This document shows positions 14,369 to 23,079 of a stretch of DNA of 64,000 nucleotides, in pieces (the first letter of the stretch is position 1; every line of letters starts with the position of its first letter). The translations under genes were made by a program, and so were the position numbers. The notes under the pieces are model-generated. The model saw nothing but the letters and a program-made list of their open reading frames with translations, made no database searches and was not told the origin of the DNA. Source of the DNA: Flavobacterium sp. TR2 (GTDB taxonomy: Bacteria; Bacteroidota; Bacteroidia; Flavobacteriales; Flavobacteriaceae); assembly GCF_025252405.1 (NCBI RefSeq), contig NZ_CP104307.1, forward strand, positions 3,596,001 through 3,660,000, written 5' to 3'.

Positions 14369-16483
14369 ATGACTTCAGAAATTTTACACGCGACATTAAA
14401 AGAAAATTTTGGTTTTGAAAAATTCAGACCCAATCAAGAAACTATAATCAATACCGTACTATCTGGACAAGATGCTTTGGCGATTATGCCTACTGGTGGC
14501 GGAAAATCGATATGTTTCCAGCTTCCCGCTTTAATCTTGCCTGGAATAACTATTGTGATATCGCCTTTGATTGCTTTAATGAAAGATCAAGTAGATAGTC
14601 TGAAGACAAACGGAATTTCTGCTTGTTATATCAATAGTACACAATCATCGCAAGAGCAGCAGTATTATATAGATAACTTAAAATCAAACTATTTTAAATT
14701 AGTTTACATAGCGCCAGAAAGTCTTTCTTATTTGGATATGGCTTTCAATGAATTGAATATTAGCTTAATAGCTATAGACGAAGCGCATTGTATTTCGTCT
14801 TGGGGACATGATTTCAGACCTGCTTATACCAATTTAGGCTATTTGAAAAGCCGCTTCCCTTCTACTCCAATCTTAGCATTGACTGCTACAGCCGATAAAG
14901 CAACACGAACAGATATCTCCAAACAACTGAATTTAAAGCATCCGAAAACCTTTATCGCTTCTTTTGACCGTAAAAATTTAAGTCTTGAAGTTCGTCCAGC
15001 TTTGGATCGTGTGAAACAAATAATTGATTTCATTGAAAATAAACCCAGCGAATCTGGAATAATCTACTGCTTGAGCCGTAAAACTACGGAAGAACTTGCA
15101 GAAAAGCTGAAGAAAAATGGCATTAAAACCAAGGCCTATCATGCTGGTTTAGACAATGAGACTCGTGCCAAAACGCAGGATCAATTCATAAATGATGACT
15201 GCCAAGTCGTTTGCGCAACAATCGCTTTTGGGATGGGAATCGACAAATCGAATGTTCGATGGGTAATTCATTACAATCTTCCAAAAAATATAGAAGGATA
15301 TTATCAGGAAATTGGACGTGCCGGGCGTGATGGTCTTCCAGCTGAAACAATTTTATTTGAAAGTTATGCCGATGTGATCCAATTGCAGAAGTTTGCTTCA
15401 GAGGGGCTTAACTCCGATATTCAGCTGGCAAAATTGGATCGTATGAAACAATATGCAGATGCTGTGAGCTGTAGAAGAAAAATTTTGCTGTCCTATTTTG
15501 GCGAACTCGTAACTGAGAATTGCGGAAACTGCGATATTTGCAAAAATCCGCCAACTTTTTTCGATGGGACGATTCTCGCGCAAAAAGCTTTGTCTGCTAT
15601 TGTGCGTTTGAAAGAATCTGAGCCTTTGGCTGTAATTGTCGATTTTTTGAGAGGTTCGAGAAACGCGTATATCTACGAAAAAAATTATCAAGAGCTAAAA
15701 ACGTACGGAATTGGCCATGACGTTTCTTGGTATGACTGGAACCAATACCTTATTCAGCTTATAAATTTAGGATATTGCGAAATTGCTTTTCATCAGCATA
15801 ATAAAATTCTGCTTACTCCTTTTGCAAAGAAAGTTTTGTTTGAAGGCGAAAAAGTTAAGCTGACAACAGTGGTTAAAAAAGCAATTGATAAAAGTGAAGT
15901 TAAAGAAGCAAAACCAAAAGCTGGTAAAAATTCTTTATTTGAAACACTTCGCAAATTACGTTATGAAATTGCTCAAGAAGAAGAAGTTCCTGCTTATGTT
16001 ATTTTTAGCGATGCATCTCTTCGTCAAATGGAAATACTAAGACCAATGAGTGATGAAGATTTTCTTGCTGTTGAAGGTGTCGGAAAAGCAAAATTAGAAA
16101 AATACGGAGCAGATTTCATCAAAGCCATTATTGAGTTTGAAAGAAATAAATCTGTAGCCAAAAAAGAAAAAAAAGACAATACTTATAAAAAGACGCTGGA
16201 ATTATTTCAGAATGGCGTTTCGGTTGAAGAAATAGCAGAACAGCGCGATTTAAGTCCAACTACAATCATTTCGCATTTGGCAAAATTATATGTTGACGGT
16301 CAAGATCTAGATTTAAGCCAGTTTGTTTCTGAAGATGAAATTCTTCAAATAGAAAAAGCCCAAGCAGAATTAGAAAATCCAAATGCATTAAGACCTTACT
16401 TTGATTATTTTGAAGAGAAAATGTCTTATGATAAAATTAGATTTGGTTTGGCTTTTTTGGAAAGAAAGAATAAAAAGGTCTAG
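14369..16483 (+). CDS. recQ: ATP-dependent DNA helicase RecQ
   Basis: 704 residues, a 3'-5' superfamily 2 helicase for recombination and replication-fork repair. Domains in order: helicase core with Walker A MPTGGGKS near 43-50, the DEAH box with IDEAHCISSWGHDFRP near 138-150, and the helicase C motif IGRAGRDG near 315; the RQC zinc site with cysteines in CRRKILLSYF and CGNCDIC; a winged helix; HRDC at about 530-600 (LRPMSDEDFLAVEGVG). A further helix-turn-helix-like segment near 615-650 (VEEIAEQRDLSPTTIISHL) follows, as in other long RecQ forms. All motifs are intact. Confidence 0.95.
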   Translation: MTSEILHATLKENFGFEKFRPNQETIINTVLSGQDALAIMPTGGGKSICFQLPALILPGITIVISPLIALMKDQVDSLKTNGISACYINSTQSSQEQQYYIDNLKSNYFKLVYIAPESLSYLDMAFNELNISLIAIDEAHCISSWGHDFRPAYTNLGYLKSRFPSTPILALTATADKATRTDISKQLNLKHPKTFIASFDRKNLSLEVRPALDRVKQIIDFIENKPSESGIIYCLSRKTTEELAEKLKKNGIKTKAYHAGLDNETRAKTQDQFINDDCQVVCATIAFGMGIDKSNVRWVIHYNLPKNIEGYYQEIGRAGRDGLPAETILFESYADVIQLQKFASEGLNSDIQLAKLDRMKQYADAVSCRRKILLSYFGELVTENCGNCDICKNPPTFFDGTILAQKALSAIVRLKESEPLAVIVDFLRGSRNAYIYEKNYQELKTYGIGHDVSWYDWNQYLIQLINLGYCEIAFHQHNKILLTPFAKKVLFEGEKVKLTTVVKKAIDKSEVKEAKPKAGKNSLFETLRKLRYEIAQEEEVPAYVIFSDASLRQMEILRPMSDEDFLAVEGVGKAKLEKYGADFIKAIIEFERNKSVAKKEKKDNTYKKTLELFQNGVSVEEIAEQRDLSPTTIISHLAKLYVDGQDLDLSQFVSEDEILQIEKAQAELENPNALRPYFDYFEEKMSYDKIRFGLAFLERKNKKV

Positions 16484-16489
16484 AAGAAA

Positions 16490-16557
16490 GGCTTCGACTT
16501 CGCTCAGCCTTTAATGATAGTTAGAACACAATTGTCAGGCTGAGCGAAGTCGAAGCC
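16490..16557. repeat. REP-like inverted repeat (CTTCGACTTCGCTCAG family)
   Basis: Perfect 21-bp arms at 16490-16510 and 16537-16557, enclosing 26 nt. The same arm core returns at 30577-30643, and diverged forms at 32272-32316 and 38386-38407. All are in intergenic space beside a gene end. Confidence 0.85.
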
Positions 16558-16597
16558 CTCGTTTTCCAGAATGCAATAATTATACAAAATATCAAAC

Positions 16598-16626
16598 CCG
16601 ACAGATTTTAAAACCTGTCGGCTTTT
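16598..16626 (+). terminator. hairpin of the CCGACAG family, probable recQ terminator
   Basis: CCGACAG (16598-16604) and CTGTCGG (16615-16621) around ATTTTAAAAC, followed by CTTTTT on the plus strand. Confidence 0.65.
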
Positions 16627-16636
16627 TAGAATTGTA

Positions 16637-16675
16637 AAAATCCCAAACTCCAACAAAATTGGAATTTGGGATTTT
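16637..16675 (-). terminator. terminator of the ppc-DinB unit
   Basis: A 17-bp stem with one mismatch (AAAATCCCAAA... / ...TTTGGGATTTT), 20 nt after the DinB-like gene stop on the minus strand. Confidence 0.7.
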
Positions 16676-16694
16676 AAATTTTCAAATATTTTTT

Positions 16695-17210
16695 TTACAA
16701 ATATCTCTCTTCAAAAACTTTCTGATGATGCTTTTGATGTCCAATCATGACAAAACCTAAGGCACGAACCGAAATTTGATTGTTAGATGCTGTGCCAATT
16801 CTTTTAAGCTGTTCGTCAGATAAGCTTTTGTAAAATAGTAAAGTTGAGTGTCTTACCGCAGAAAATTCAGTTAATAAATCTTGAATGCTTCTGCTATTTG
16901 AATTGGTGTTTTCTGCATAATCATTTTCTTCAAAACTTGGCAAAGGCGTTTTATCATTTCTCGAAAAACGCAAAGCGCGGTAGGCAAAAATTCGTTCGGT
17001 ATCAATAATATGCTGAATAATATCTTTTATTGTCCACTTCCCTTCCGCGTAACGATAATCAAACTTATCCATTGGAATGTTTTGCACAAATCGGATAAAC
17101 TCGTGAAGTGAAATTTCTAATTGTTCGATTAAAATTCCATCGCCAGCGGCTTTGACATACGTACCAAAATGCCCTGAATATTCAGTGTCTAATAATTCTG
17201 CTGCTTTCAT
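16695..17210 (-). CDS. DinB-family (YfiT-like) putative metalloenzyme
   Basis: 171 residues, a four-helix-bundle protein of the DinB/YfiT fold, unrelated to DNA polymerase IV. The three-His metal site is present: H67 in IIQHIIDTE and H158 and H162 in GHQKHHQ. Relatives act as thiol-dependent transferases; the thiol here may be bacillithiol, which fits the YpdA-like protein elsewhere in the window (inference). It lies 11 nt behind ppc and is probably co-transcribed. No signal peptide. Confidence 0.85.
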   Translation of the reverse strand: MKAAELLDTEYSGHFGTYVKAAGDGILIEQLEISLHEFIRFVQNIPMDKFDYRYAEGKWTIKDIIQHIIDTERIFAYRALRFSRNDKTPLPSFEENDYAENTNSNSRSIQDLLTEFSAVRHSTLLFYKSLSDEQLKRIGTASNNQISVRALGFVMIGHQKHHQKVFEERYL

Positions 17211-17221
17211 TTTTTTATATT

Positions 17222-19807
17222 TTAAGCTGAGTTTCTGCTTGCGTTAGTATTTCCAAACAATGATCTCGTAACGATTTTTTCATAAACTTTAACCAGTTCT
17301 TCGTTAGGAACTGCCGCTTTGTTCAATTCATTGATTCTCAACAACGCATATTGCTGAATAGTCAATAAAGGTAAAACAATACGCTCTCTAATCTGAATTG
17401 AAGCAATACCATCAGGATAATTTTCCATCAAGGTTTTATGCCCAGCAATTTTCAATAAAAGACGTTTTGTTTCTGAGAATTCATCATAGATAATCTGCCA
17501 GAATTCACCAAATTCAGGATCGTTTTTCATATAAGCTGTCAATGGCAAGAATGATTTGGCTAATGACATCATACTGTTTTCAAGCAATGTTTTGAAAAAC
17601 AATGAATTATGATATAAATCACTCACTTTATCCCATTGCCCATTTTCTTCAAAATGTTTTAAAGCTGAACCTACTCCAAAGAATCCAGGTACGTTTTGTT
17701 TTAACTGGCTCCATGAACCCACAAACGGAATTGCTCTTAAATCGGCAAAATCTAATGACTCAGATTTGCTTCTTTTTGAAGGACGGCTTCCAATGTTTGT
17801 TTTCGAATAATATTTTAGCGTACTCATTTTTTCTAAGTACGGAATAAACTTCGGATGATTTTTGAAGCTTAAATATTTATCATAACCCAAATTAGCCAAA
17901 TCAGTCAAAATTTGAGTTTCTTCCGAAGTCAATTCGTTTTTCTCTTTACTGAATACCTGATTTGTAACACCGGCACTCAATAAGTTTTCGATATTATAAC
18001 GGCAAGAATCTAAAGTCCCAAAATTAGAACTGATTGTTTGGCCTTGAACTGTAATCTGAATTTCGTTGTTTTCAATTTTTGGTCCAAGAGACGCATAAAA
18101 TTTATGTGTTTTTCCACCGCCACGAGCTGGAGGCCCACCACGTCCATCAAAGAAAATGGCTTTAATTCCGTATTCTCTAGAAATTTTAGTCAATGAAATT
18201 TTAGCTTGATAAATACTCCAGTTTGCCATCAAGTATCCGCCATCTTTTGTTCCGTCAGAGAATCCAAGCATGATAGTCTGTTTGTTTCCTCTAGATTTCA
18301 AATGCTTAGCATATTCTGGATTCGTGTACAATTGTTCCATAATAGTATGCGCATTCTGCAAATCGTCTACAGATTCAAAAAGCGGAATAATATCTACGGT
18401 CGGTTTTTCCCAATTATTCAAACGAATCATGGCAAAAGTTTCCATAACATTCAAGGCGCTTTCGTTATTGCTGATAATATAGCGGTTAGCCCCTTCTTCT
18501 CCATTGTTTTGCTGAATCGTTTTAATAGCATGAACTGATTCTAAAGTATATCTGGTGATTTCATTTTCAAAATCGCTAGGATTCAGATTTCCTTTAACTT
18601 TAGATAAAACATTAATTTTTTGATCTTCTGTCAATTCGAAATAATTTTTCGGAAAAACATCTGAACCAGAATTTAAATAATAGTTTACAACATCTTTGAA
18701 AACTGCATTGTGAATTTTGCTATTCTGGCGAATATCTAAAGTTGCAAAATGGAATCCAAACAAATTAATTTTTACTAGAAGCGCATCTAATTCATCCAAA
18801 TATAAAGATTGATGTTTTTCAATAATTATAGCTCGAATTTTGTTCAATTGTGATAATAATTCTTCTAATGTGATAAAAATATCGCCTTTAGAATAAAATA
18901 CAGAACGATAAAGTTTATGTTCAAGTTCAGCTACTAAAGCGTCTACACCTGAGAAAGTTAGCTTACGTTTTAAGTTTCTCATTTCTACATAATAGCACTT
19001 TAAAATTGACGTGCGTAAACGATCGGCAACTTTAAGCGTAATGTCTGTAGTAACAAAAGGATTTCCATCACGATCACCTCCAGGCCAGAAACCAAGTTTG
19101 ATTAATTGATTGTGAATTGGGTTTCCTTCTAAAATATTTTTTTGCAGGTAATGCACAATTTCTCCTGCTGTGGCATAAAAGACATTTTCAAGGTACCAAA
19201 TTAAACTTACTGCTTCATCGTAAGGATTTGGCTTTTCTTTCTGAATGAAAGGCGTTTTTCCTAATTGCGCGAGTAATTGTTTAATTTGCAGCAAATCATT
19301 TTGACGAATTGCTTCTGTCAAATCATTTATAATTCCTAACACCGGCCCAGGGTAAAACTGTGTAGGGTGCGCTGTTAAAACGGTACGGACATTGAAGCTT
19401 TCAAGAAATTCAATTAACTCATCATCTTTCTCTTTGGCATCTGATTTCTCTTTAATATCACGAAGAGATCCGCGTCCTTCCATGTTATTCACCTCTGGAA
19501 AAGCAGCATCTTCGATCGCATCAAACAATACAATTTGGCGCTCTATATATTGAATAAATCGAAACATAAGATCGATTTTTTCCTCTTCAGAAGCGTTGCT
19601 TAAGAATTTATTTGAGAAGAAATCTACAATTTCTTTAGGAGTTTCCTGTTTTTTAAAGCCTGTTTCGCAAGTTTCTGTAAATAAAGGAAGTAAAACTCCG
19701 GTATTATCTATAGAATCAAAAGGTAATGTTATAAAAACACTATTATAAATGTGGTATTTTGAGAGAACGTCTTGATTAAAACGCTCAATTTTGGGCAACG
19801 TATACAT
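17222..19807 (-). CDS. ppc: phosphoenolpyruvate carboxylase
   Basis: 861 residues. It makes oxaloacetate from PEP and bicarbonate, refilling the TCA cycle. The catalytic His is H147 in VLTAHPTQ (usual TAHPTE); GGDRDGNP is intact, as is the MLGFSDGTKDGG motif. The second catalytic loop reads FFDGRGGPPARGGG where the classical form is FHGRGGTVGRGGG, so the His is replaced by Asp while the arginines stay. The C-terminus ends NTNASRNSA rather than the usual NTG. Both deviations may be features of the Bacteroidota branch. The DinB-like gene follows 11 nt downstream. Confidence 0.93.
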   Translation of the reverse strand: MYTLPKIERFNQDVLSKYHIYNSVFITLPFDSIDNTGVLLPLFTETCETGFKKQETPKEIVDFFSNKFLSNASEEEKIDLMFRFIQYIERQIVLFDAIEDAAFPEVNNMEGRGSLRDIKEKSDAKEKDDELIEFLESFNVRTVLTAHPTQFYPGPVLGIINDLTEAIRQNDLLQIKQLLAQLGKTPFIQKEKPNPYDEAVSLIWYLENVFYATAGEIVHYLQKNILEGNPIHNQLIKLGFWPGGDRDGNPFVTTDITLKVADRLRTSILKCYYVEMRNLKRKLTFSGVDALVAELEHKLYRSVFYSKGDIFITLEELLSQLNKIRAIIIEKHQSLYLDELDALLVKINLFGFHFATLDIRQNSKIHNAVFKDVVNYYLNSGSDVFPKNYFELTEDQKINVLSKVKGNLNPSDFENEITRYTLESVHAIKTIQQNNGEEGANRYIISNNESALNVMETFAMIRLNNWEKPTVDIIPLFESVDDLQNAHTIMEQLYTNPEYAKHLKSRGNKQTIMLGFSDGTKDGGYLMANWSIYQAKISLTKISREYGIKAIFFDGRGGPPARGGGKTHKFYASLGPKIENNEIQITVQGQTISSNFGTLDSCRYNIENLLSAGVTNQVFSKEKNELTSEETQILTDLANLGYDKYLSFKNHPKFIPYLEKMSTLKYYSKTNIGSRPSKRSKSESLDFADLRAIPFVGSWSQLKQNVPGFFGVGSALKHFEENGQWDKVSDLYHNSLFFKTLLENSMMSLAKSFLPLTAYMKNDPEFGEFWQIIYDEFSETKRLLLKIAGHKTLMENYPDGIASIQIRERIVLPLLTIQQYALLRINELNKAAVPNEELVKVYEKIVTRSLFGNTNASRNSA

Positions 19808-19840
19808 AATCGTGTTATAGTTGGTTGGTTAATTAGTCAT

Positions 19841-19869
19841 AAAAAAACCCCAAGAATAAACTTGAGGTT
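19841..19869 (-). terminator. terminator of the Lrp/AsnC gene
   Basis: AACCCCAAG / CTTGAGGTT stem (one G-T pair) with an AATAAA loop; on the minus strand it is followed by seven T residues, 31 nt after the Lrp stop. Confidence 0.8.
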
Positions 19870-19899
19870 ATATTTTAATATAGCATTCAAGAAAAGTTC

Positions 19900-20379
19900 T
19901 TACATATTTTTGAAAATAGTATGCATCAAACGCTTTTTGTCGTTAATACTTTCCTCTAATGAAATCATTGTTTCTGTTCTGTAAACACCGTCAATATCGT
20001 CAATCATGAAGATAACTTCTTTCGCGTGCTTTGTGTCTTTTGCTCTAATTTTGCAAAAGATGTTGAATTTTCCTGTAGTTACAGAAGCTACAGTTACGAA
20101 TGGAATTTGATTGATTCTCTCTAATACAAATTTAGTTTGAGATGTATTATTAAGGAAAACCCCTACATAAGCAATAAATGAATAACCTAATTTATCGTAA
20201 TCTAATGCTAATGAAGATCCCATGATGATACCGGCATCTTCCATCTTTTTAACTCTAACGTGTACTGTACCAGCAGATATCAAAAGTTTTTTTGCAATGT
20301 CAGTAAACGGAACTCTCGTATTGTCTATTAACATATCTAAAATCTGGTGATCTACTTCATCTAAACGAAATTTACTCAT
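19900..20379 (-). CDS. Lrp/AsnC family transcriptional regulator
   Basis: 159 residues with both family domains: an N-terminal helix-turn-helix (about 5-55; VDHQILDMLIDNTRVPFTDIA, then SAGTVHVRVKKMEDAGII) and a C-terminal ligand-binding RAM domain (about 70-150; AYVGVFL, VTTGKFNIFCKI, IDDIDGVYRTETMI). Probably a dimer or octamer that senses amino acids. The neighbours (ppc, M14 peptidase) do not show a target. It starts 77 nt after the M14 stop and has its own terminator. Confidence 0.93.
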   Translation of the reverse strand: MSKFRLDEVDHQILDMLIDNTRVPFTDIAKKLLISAGTVHVRVKKMEDAGIIMGSSLALDYDKLGYSFIAYVGVFLNNTSQTKFVLERINQIPFVTVASVTTGKFNIFCKIRAKDTKHAKEVIFMIDDIDGVYRTETMISLEESINDKKRLMHTIFKNM

Positions 20380-20456
20380 AATTGTTTAATTAATATTACT
20401 AATTGCTATTACAAAGTATAAAATTATATATAAAAAACAACAAATTCACATAAAAA

Positions 20457-21611
20457 TTAACTTTTTATTAATCCGTTAACAAATTTAACATTTTTATTTA
20501 AATAAAAATTTGCTTTTTGACCCGTTTTTGGAAAGTTTTGGAAATCGTCCGAATATTCTGCGCCTTTTGCATCGTATTCGTAATGTCCAAAATAATTTTC
20601 CAATTCGCCTACTTCAACTATGTAAGCGTTAAAATGAATCTTATTTTCGATTAATTCTTCTTTGTATTGTGCGACAAAATTCGTAATAATTTCGATACCA
20701 TCATAATTTATTTTGACATTTTTATACATAAAATCATAAAAAACGACATTATTTTGTGAAATATTCAAATATTCAGAGAATCTATTATTAACTAAATCGT
20801 TTTCGAGTATCAATTTAAAGCTTAAAATTAACGCGAAAAATATGTATTTTCTTGTGATTTCTCTCTCGTAATCGTCTGGAAAGTGCCCTGCTTCAAAAAG
20901 TATTGTAGGAACGCCTAAAAACTGAAAAGTGTCTCCTATACAATTAATATTGAATGAATCATCGAAACGTCCAACTTGTCCGGGAATATACTTTTGAAGC
21001 TCTTCATTGATTCCTGCAATGATATTTATAGCTTTTAGCCTATTATCATTTACTTCTCTTTCTTCATTATAAGATGGAGCCAAAAAAGAAACTGTTGCAG
21101 GCTTGCCTGTTGTGCCCGCGCCAAATATAGTTCGCTGATCATGAAGATTAAAACAGAAATCTGGCTTAAATTGCTCAAAAACTTGACGCAAAACATTGCT
21201 TTCAGGCTGCGTTAAATCTTGCGAATCACGATTCAAATCAACTTCATTTGCATTAGCTCTCGTATAAAGTCTTGCACCATCTGGGTTAAGCATTGGAATA
21301 CAGAAAAAGGTAAACGTATCCAACATTTGTTTTGCAAAATCCGTATTGTCATTTAACAGATTAATGAAATCGAATAGAGCTTTTGTGGTTGTACTTTCGT
21401 TACCATGCATTTGCGACCATAGGTACGCGCGTATTTTTCCTGTTCCAATTTGATAACTATATATAGGTTCACCAAGAACAGATGTTCCAATAATCTGTAC
21501 TTGGCCATTTGTATTTAACTTATCCAAAAGCGGTTTTATATGATCCAATGTAAGATATTTACCAGATATAGACTGTTCTTTGTATTCTGTAAAAAGCTGT
21601 TCTAAATTCAT
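20457..21611 (-). CDS. M14 family zinc carboxypeptidase-like protein
   Basis: 384 residues. Zinc ligands H69 and E72 in MHGNES and the third His at 157 in FNLHDQR; substrate-binding NPDG (109-112) and N127-R128 in VDLNRDS; the catalytic Glu is E240 in ILFEAGHF. No signal peptide, so probably cytoplasmic, perhaps acting on a modified peptide or amidated amino acid rather than food protein. It is transcribed divergently from the XRE regulator, and its promoter (-7 box CAAAAGTA on plus, 21630-21637) lies within a TTTAC-N4-GTAAA palindrome, so it is a likely target of that regulator. Confidence 0.9.
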   Translation of the reverse strand: MNLEQLFTEYKEQSISGKYLTLDHIKPLLDKLNTNGQVQIIGTSVLGEPIYSYQIGTGKIRAYLWSQMHGNESTTTKALFDFINLLNDNTDFAKQMLDTFTFFCIPMLNPDGARLYTRANANEVDLNRDSQDLTQPESNVLRQVFEQFKPDFCFNLHDQRTIFGAGTTGKPATVSFLAPSYNEEREVNDNRLKAINIIAGINEELQKYIPGQVGRFDDSFNINCIGDTFQFLGVPTILFEAGHFPDDYEREITRKYIFFALILSFKLILENDLVNNRFSEYLNISQNNVVFYDFMYKNVKINYDGIEIITNFVAQYKEELIENKIHFNAYIVEVGELENYFGHYEYDAKGAEYSDDFQNFPKTGQKANFYLNKNVKFVNGLIKS

Positions 21612-21625
21612 TGTGTTTCGATTAG

Positions 21626-21639
21626 TTTACAAAAGTAAA
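21626..21639. promoter_or_regulatory. operator-like palindrome O1 over the M14 promoter
   Basis: TTTAC-AAAA-GTAAA. The minus-strand -7 box TACTTTTG (21637-21630) of the M14 gene lies inside it. Confidence 0.6.
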
Positions 21640-21649
21640 TATCTTTATT

Positions 21650-21663
21650 TTTACAATTGTAAA
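21650..21663. promoter_or_regulatory. operator-like palindrome O2
   Basis: TTTAC-AATT-GTAAA, a perfect 14-bp palindrome near the -33 region of the M14 promoter. Confidence 0.6.
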
Positions 21664-21682
21664 CTGATAAAAAATTTAATAA

Positions 21683-21696
21683 TTTAGAATTGTAAA
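21683..21696. promoter_or_regulatory. operator-like palindrome O3 (one mismatch)
   Basis: TTTAG-AATT-GTAAA; one base off the consensus. Between O3 and O4 (21697-21882) no further copy or ORF is seen. Confidence 0.45.
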
Positions 21697-21882
21697 CAGT
21701 TTTCAAGTACAAGTTGTTTGAGCTCATCTAACTTCTTTTGCTAGAGATTATTACAAAGTAAATAGATGTGTAATTTAATATATTTCAGTCTGTTATAAGT
21801 TTTTATATAAATTTTAAATTTAACATAAAAATGAGCACTATTTAAAATTGCAACAATAATATGTGGATATCTTTTCTTTTTG

Positions 21883-21896
21883 TTTACATTTGTAAA
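21883..21896. promoter_or_regulatory. operator-like palindrome O4 over the XRE promoter
   Basis: TTTAC-ATTT-GTAAA. It contains the plus-strand -7 box TACATTTG (21885-21892) of the XRE gene. No TTG stands at the ideal -33 distance, which may mark a weak promoter. Confidence 0.6.
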
Positions 21897-21917
21897 TAGT
21901 AAAATTTTAAGAAAGAA

Positions 21918-21931
21918 TTTACAATGGTAAA
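21918..21931. promoter_or_regulatory. operator-like palindrome O5 over the XRE start codon
   Basis: TTTAC-AATG-GTAAA; the ATG at 21924 lies across its centre. Confidence 0.55.
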
Positions 21932-22379
21932 CATCGATGATTTTGTAAAAAGACTTGAAGCTGTATTAGAATATCATGGTTTGAATGCATCTGCCTTTGC
22001 TGATAAAATTGGTGTGCAGCGTTCAAGTATGTCCCATCTATTGTCAGGCAGAAACAAACCTAGTTTAGATTTTGTGATGAAAATTTTGGAGGTTTTTCCT
22101 GATGTAGATTTATATTGGCTTTTGATTGGAAAAGGCAGTTTTCCAAAAAGTAATAGTGATGAAACAATCGAATCTCAAAAATTTTCTTCTCCTCTTCCAT
22201 CGAATCCGGATATAGAAAATGATTTATTTTCGGCTATAGAAATAAATTTGGAAGAAGAAAAAAGAGAAACCAAAAAATCTCCTGTTCTCAGAAATGAAAA
22301 TTTGAATTTTGAAGATGAAGAAATTGAAAAAATCGTCTTGTTCTATAAAAATGGCACTTTTAAGGCTTATTCTCCATAA
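21924..22379 (+). CDS. XRE-family helix-turn-helix regulator
   Basis: 151 residues. The N-terminal HTH (about 8-65) is clear: GLNASAFADKIGVQRSSMSHL with the recognition helix, then SGRNKPSLDFVMKILEVFPDVDLYWLLIGKG. The remainder (70-151) is polar and acidic, ending EEIEKIVLFYKNGTFKAYSP, probably a short oligomerisation or ligand segment. The divergent intergenic region has five TTTAC-N4-GTAAA sites, one over its own -7 box and one over its start, so autoregulation is likely (inference). Confidence 0.9.
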   Translation: MVNIDDFVKRLEAVLEYHGLNASAFADKIGVQRSSMSHLLSGRNKPSLDFVMKILEVFPDVDLYWLLIGKGSFPKSNSDETIESQKFSSPLPSNPDIENDLFSAIEINLEEEKRETKKSPVLRNENLNFEDEEIEKIVLFYKNGTFKAYSP

Positions 22380-22463
22380 TGTAAAAATTAGCGCGTATTT
22401 GACTCTGTGTTCAGAAAATTTTCAAATACGCCATTCTCACGCGTTTGGAATAATTCTCAGAAA

Positions 22464-23015
22464 TTACAATTTGATGCCATTTTCAGGAATTTTGCCTAGA
22501 ACTCCTTCATAATGTTTTTTTAAAACCTCGTAATCGGCTTCGTAATTTCCAGTCGGATAAAAAGGTTTGCCAATATTCACTTCTTTTTTGCCCCAATCAA
22601 AAGCAACGGGAACAATTGGTACATTCGCTTTAAGCGCAATAAAATAAAACCCAGTTTTTATTTCGTTAACTTTTTTTCTGGTTCCTTCCGGAGCAACGGC
22701 CAAACGAAAGATTTCTTTTCTATCAAAAATTGAAGCAATCGCATCTACTTTATTCAAACCACCCGAACGGTCTAATGGTTCTCCGCCAACATTTCTAAAA
22801 TAAAAACCAAAAGGAAATTTAAATAACTCCTTTTTTGCTACAAAATTCATCTGCAATCCAGAGATACCGCGAGTAAAAAGACCTATATAAAAGTCATGAT
22901 TGCTCGTGTGAGGCATCACTACTAACACACATTTTTTTACTTCAGCATTCTCCATTCCCACTATCTTCCAGCCCATTAGCTTGTAAAAGATGAATTTGTA
23001 TAATAGTTTTTTCAT
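22464..23015 (-). CDS. lysophospholipid acyltransferase family (PlsC-like) protein
   Basis: 183 residues, shorter than classical PlsC (about 240). The catalytic HX4D is H36-D41 in PHTSNHDFY; the second block is GGEPLDRSGG and the third is VAPEGTRKK. It lacks a clear N-terminal membrane anchor but starts with a basic, amphipathic segment, so it should sit at the inner face of the membrane. Acceptor and acyl donor are unknown. Transcribed divergently from the spermidine-synthase-like gene. Confidence 0.88.
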   Translation of the reverse strand: MKKLLYKFIFYKLMGWKIVGMENAEVKKCVLVVMPHTSNHDFYIGLFTRGISGLQMNFVAKKELFKFPFGFYFRNVGGEPLDRSGGLNKVDAIASIFDRKEIFRLAVAPEGTRKKVNEIKTGFYFIALKANVPIVPVAFDWGKKEVNIGKPFYPTGNYEADYEVLKKHYEGVLGKIPENGIKL

Positions 23016-23079
23016 GAAAGATTTAATATTTAGTGCAAAATAAAAGATTTAATGGTAAATTTGAGTAAAAGCGTAAAAA

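Noticed and set aside
16695..17210. DinB as a DNA polymerase IV gene
   Set aside because: The protein is a 171-residue three-His four-helix bundle (DinB/YfiT fold), not a Y-family polymerase.
19772..19984. Plus-strand frame across the ppc-Lrp gap
   Set aside because: It overlaps both flanking genes and the Lrp terminator; no family pattern.
22309..22512. Plus-strand frame at the XRE gene end
   Set aside because: A frame-shifted shadow of the XRE 3' end running into the acyltransferase gene; no start signal.
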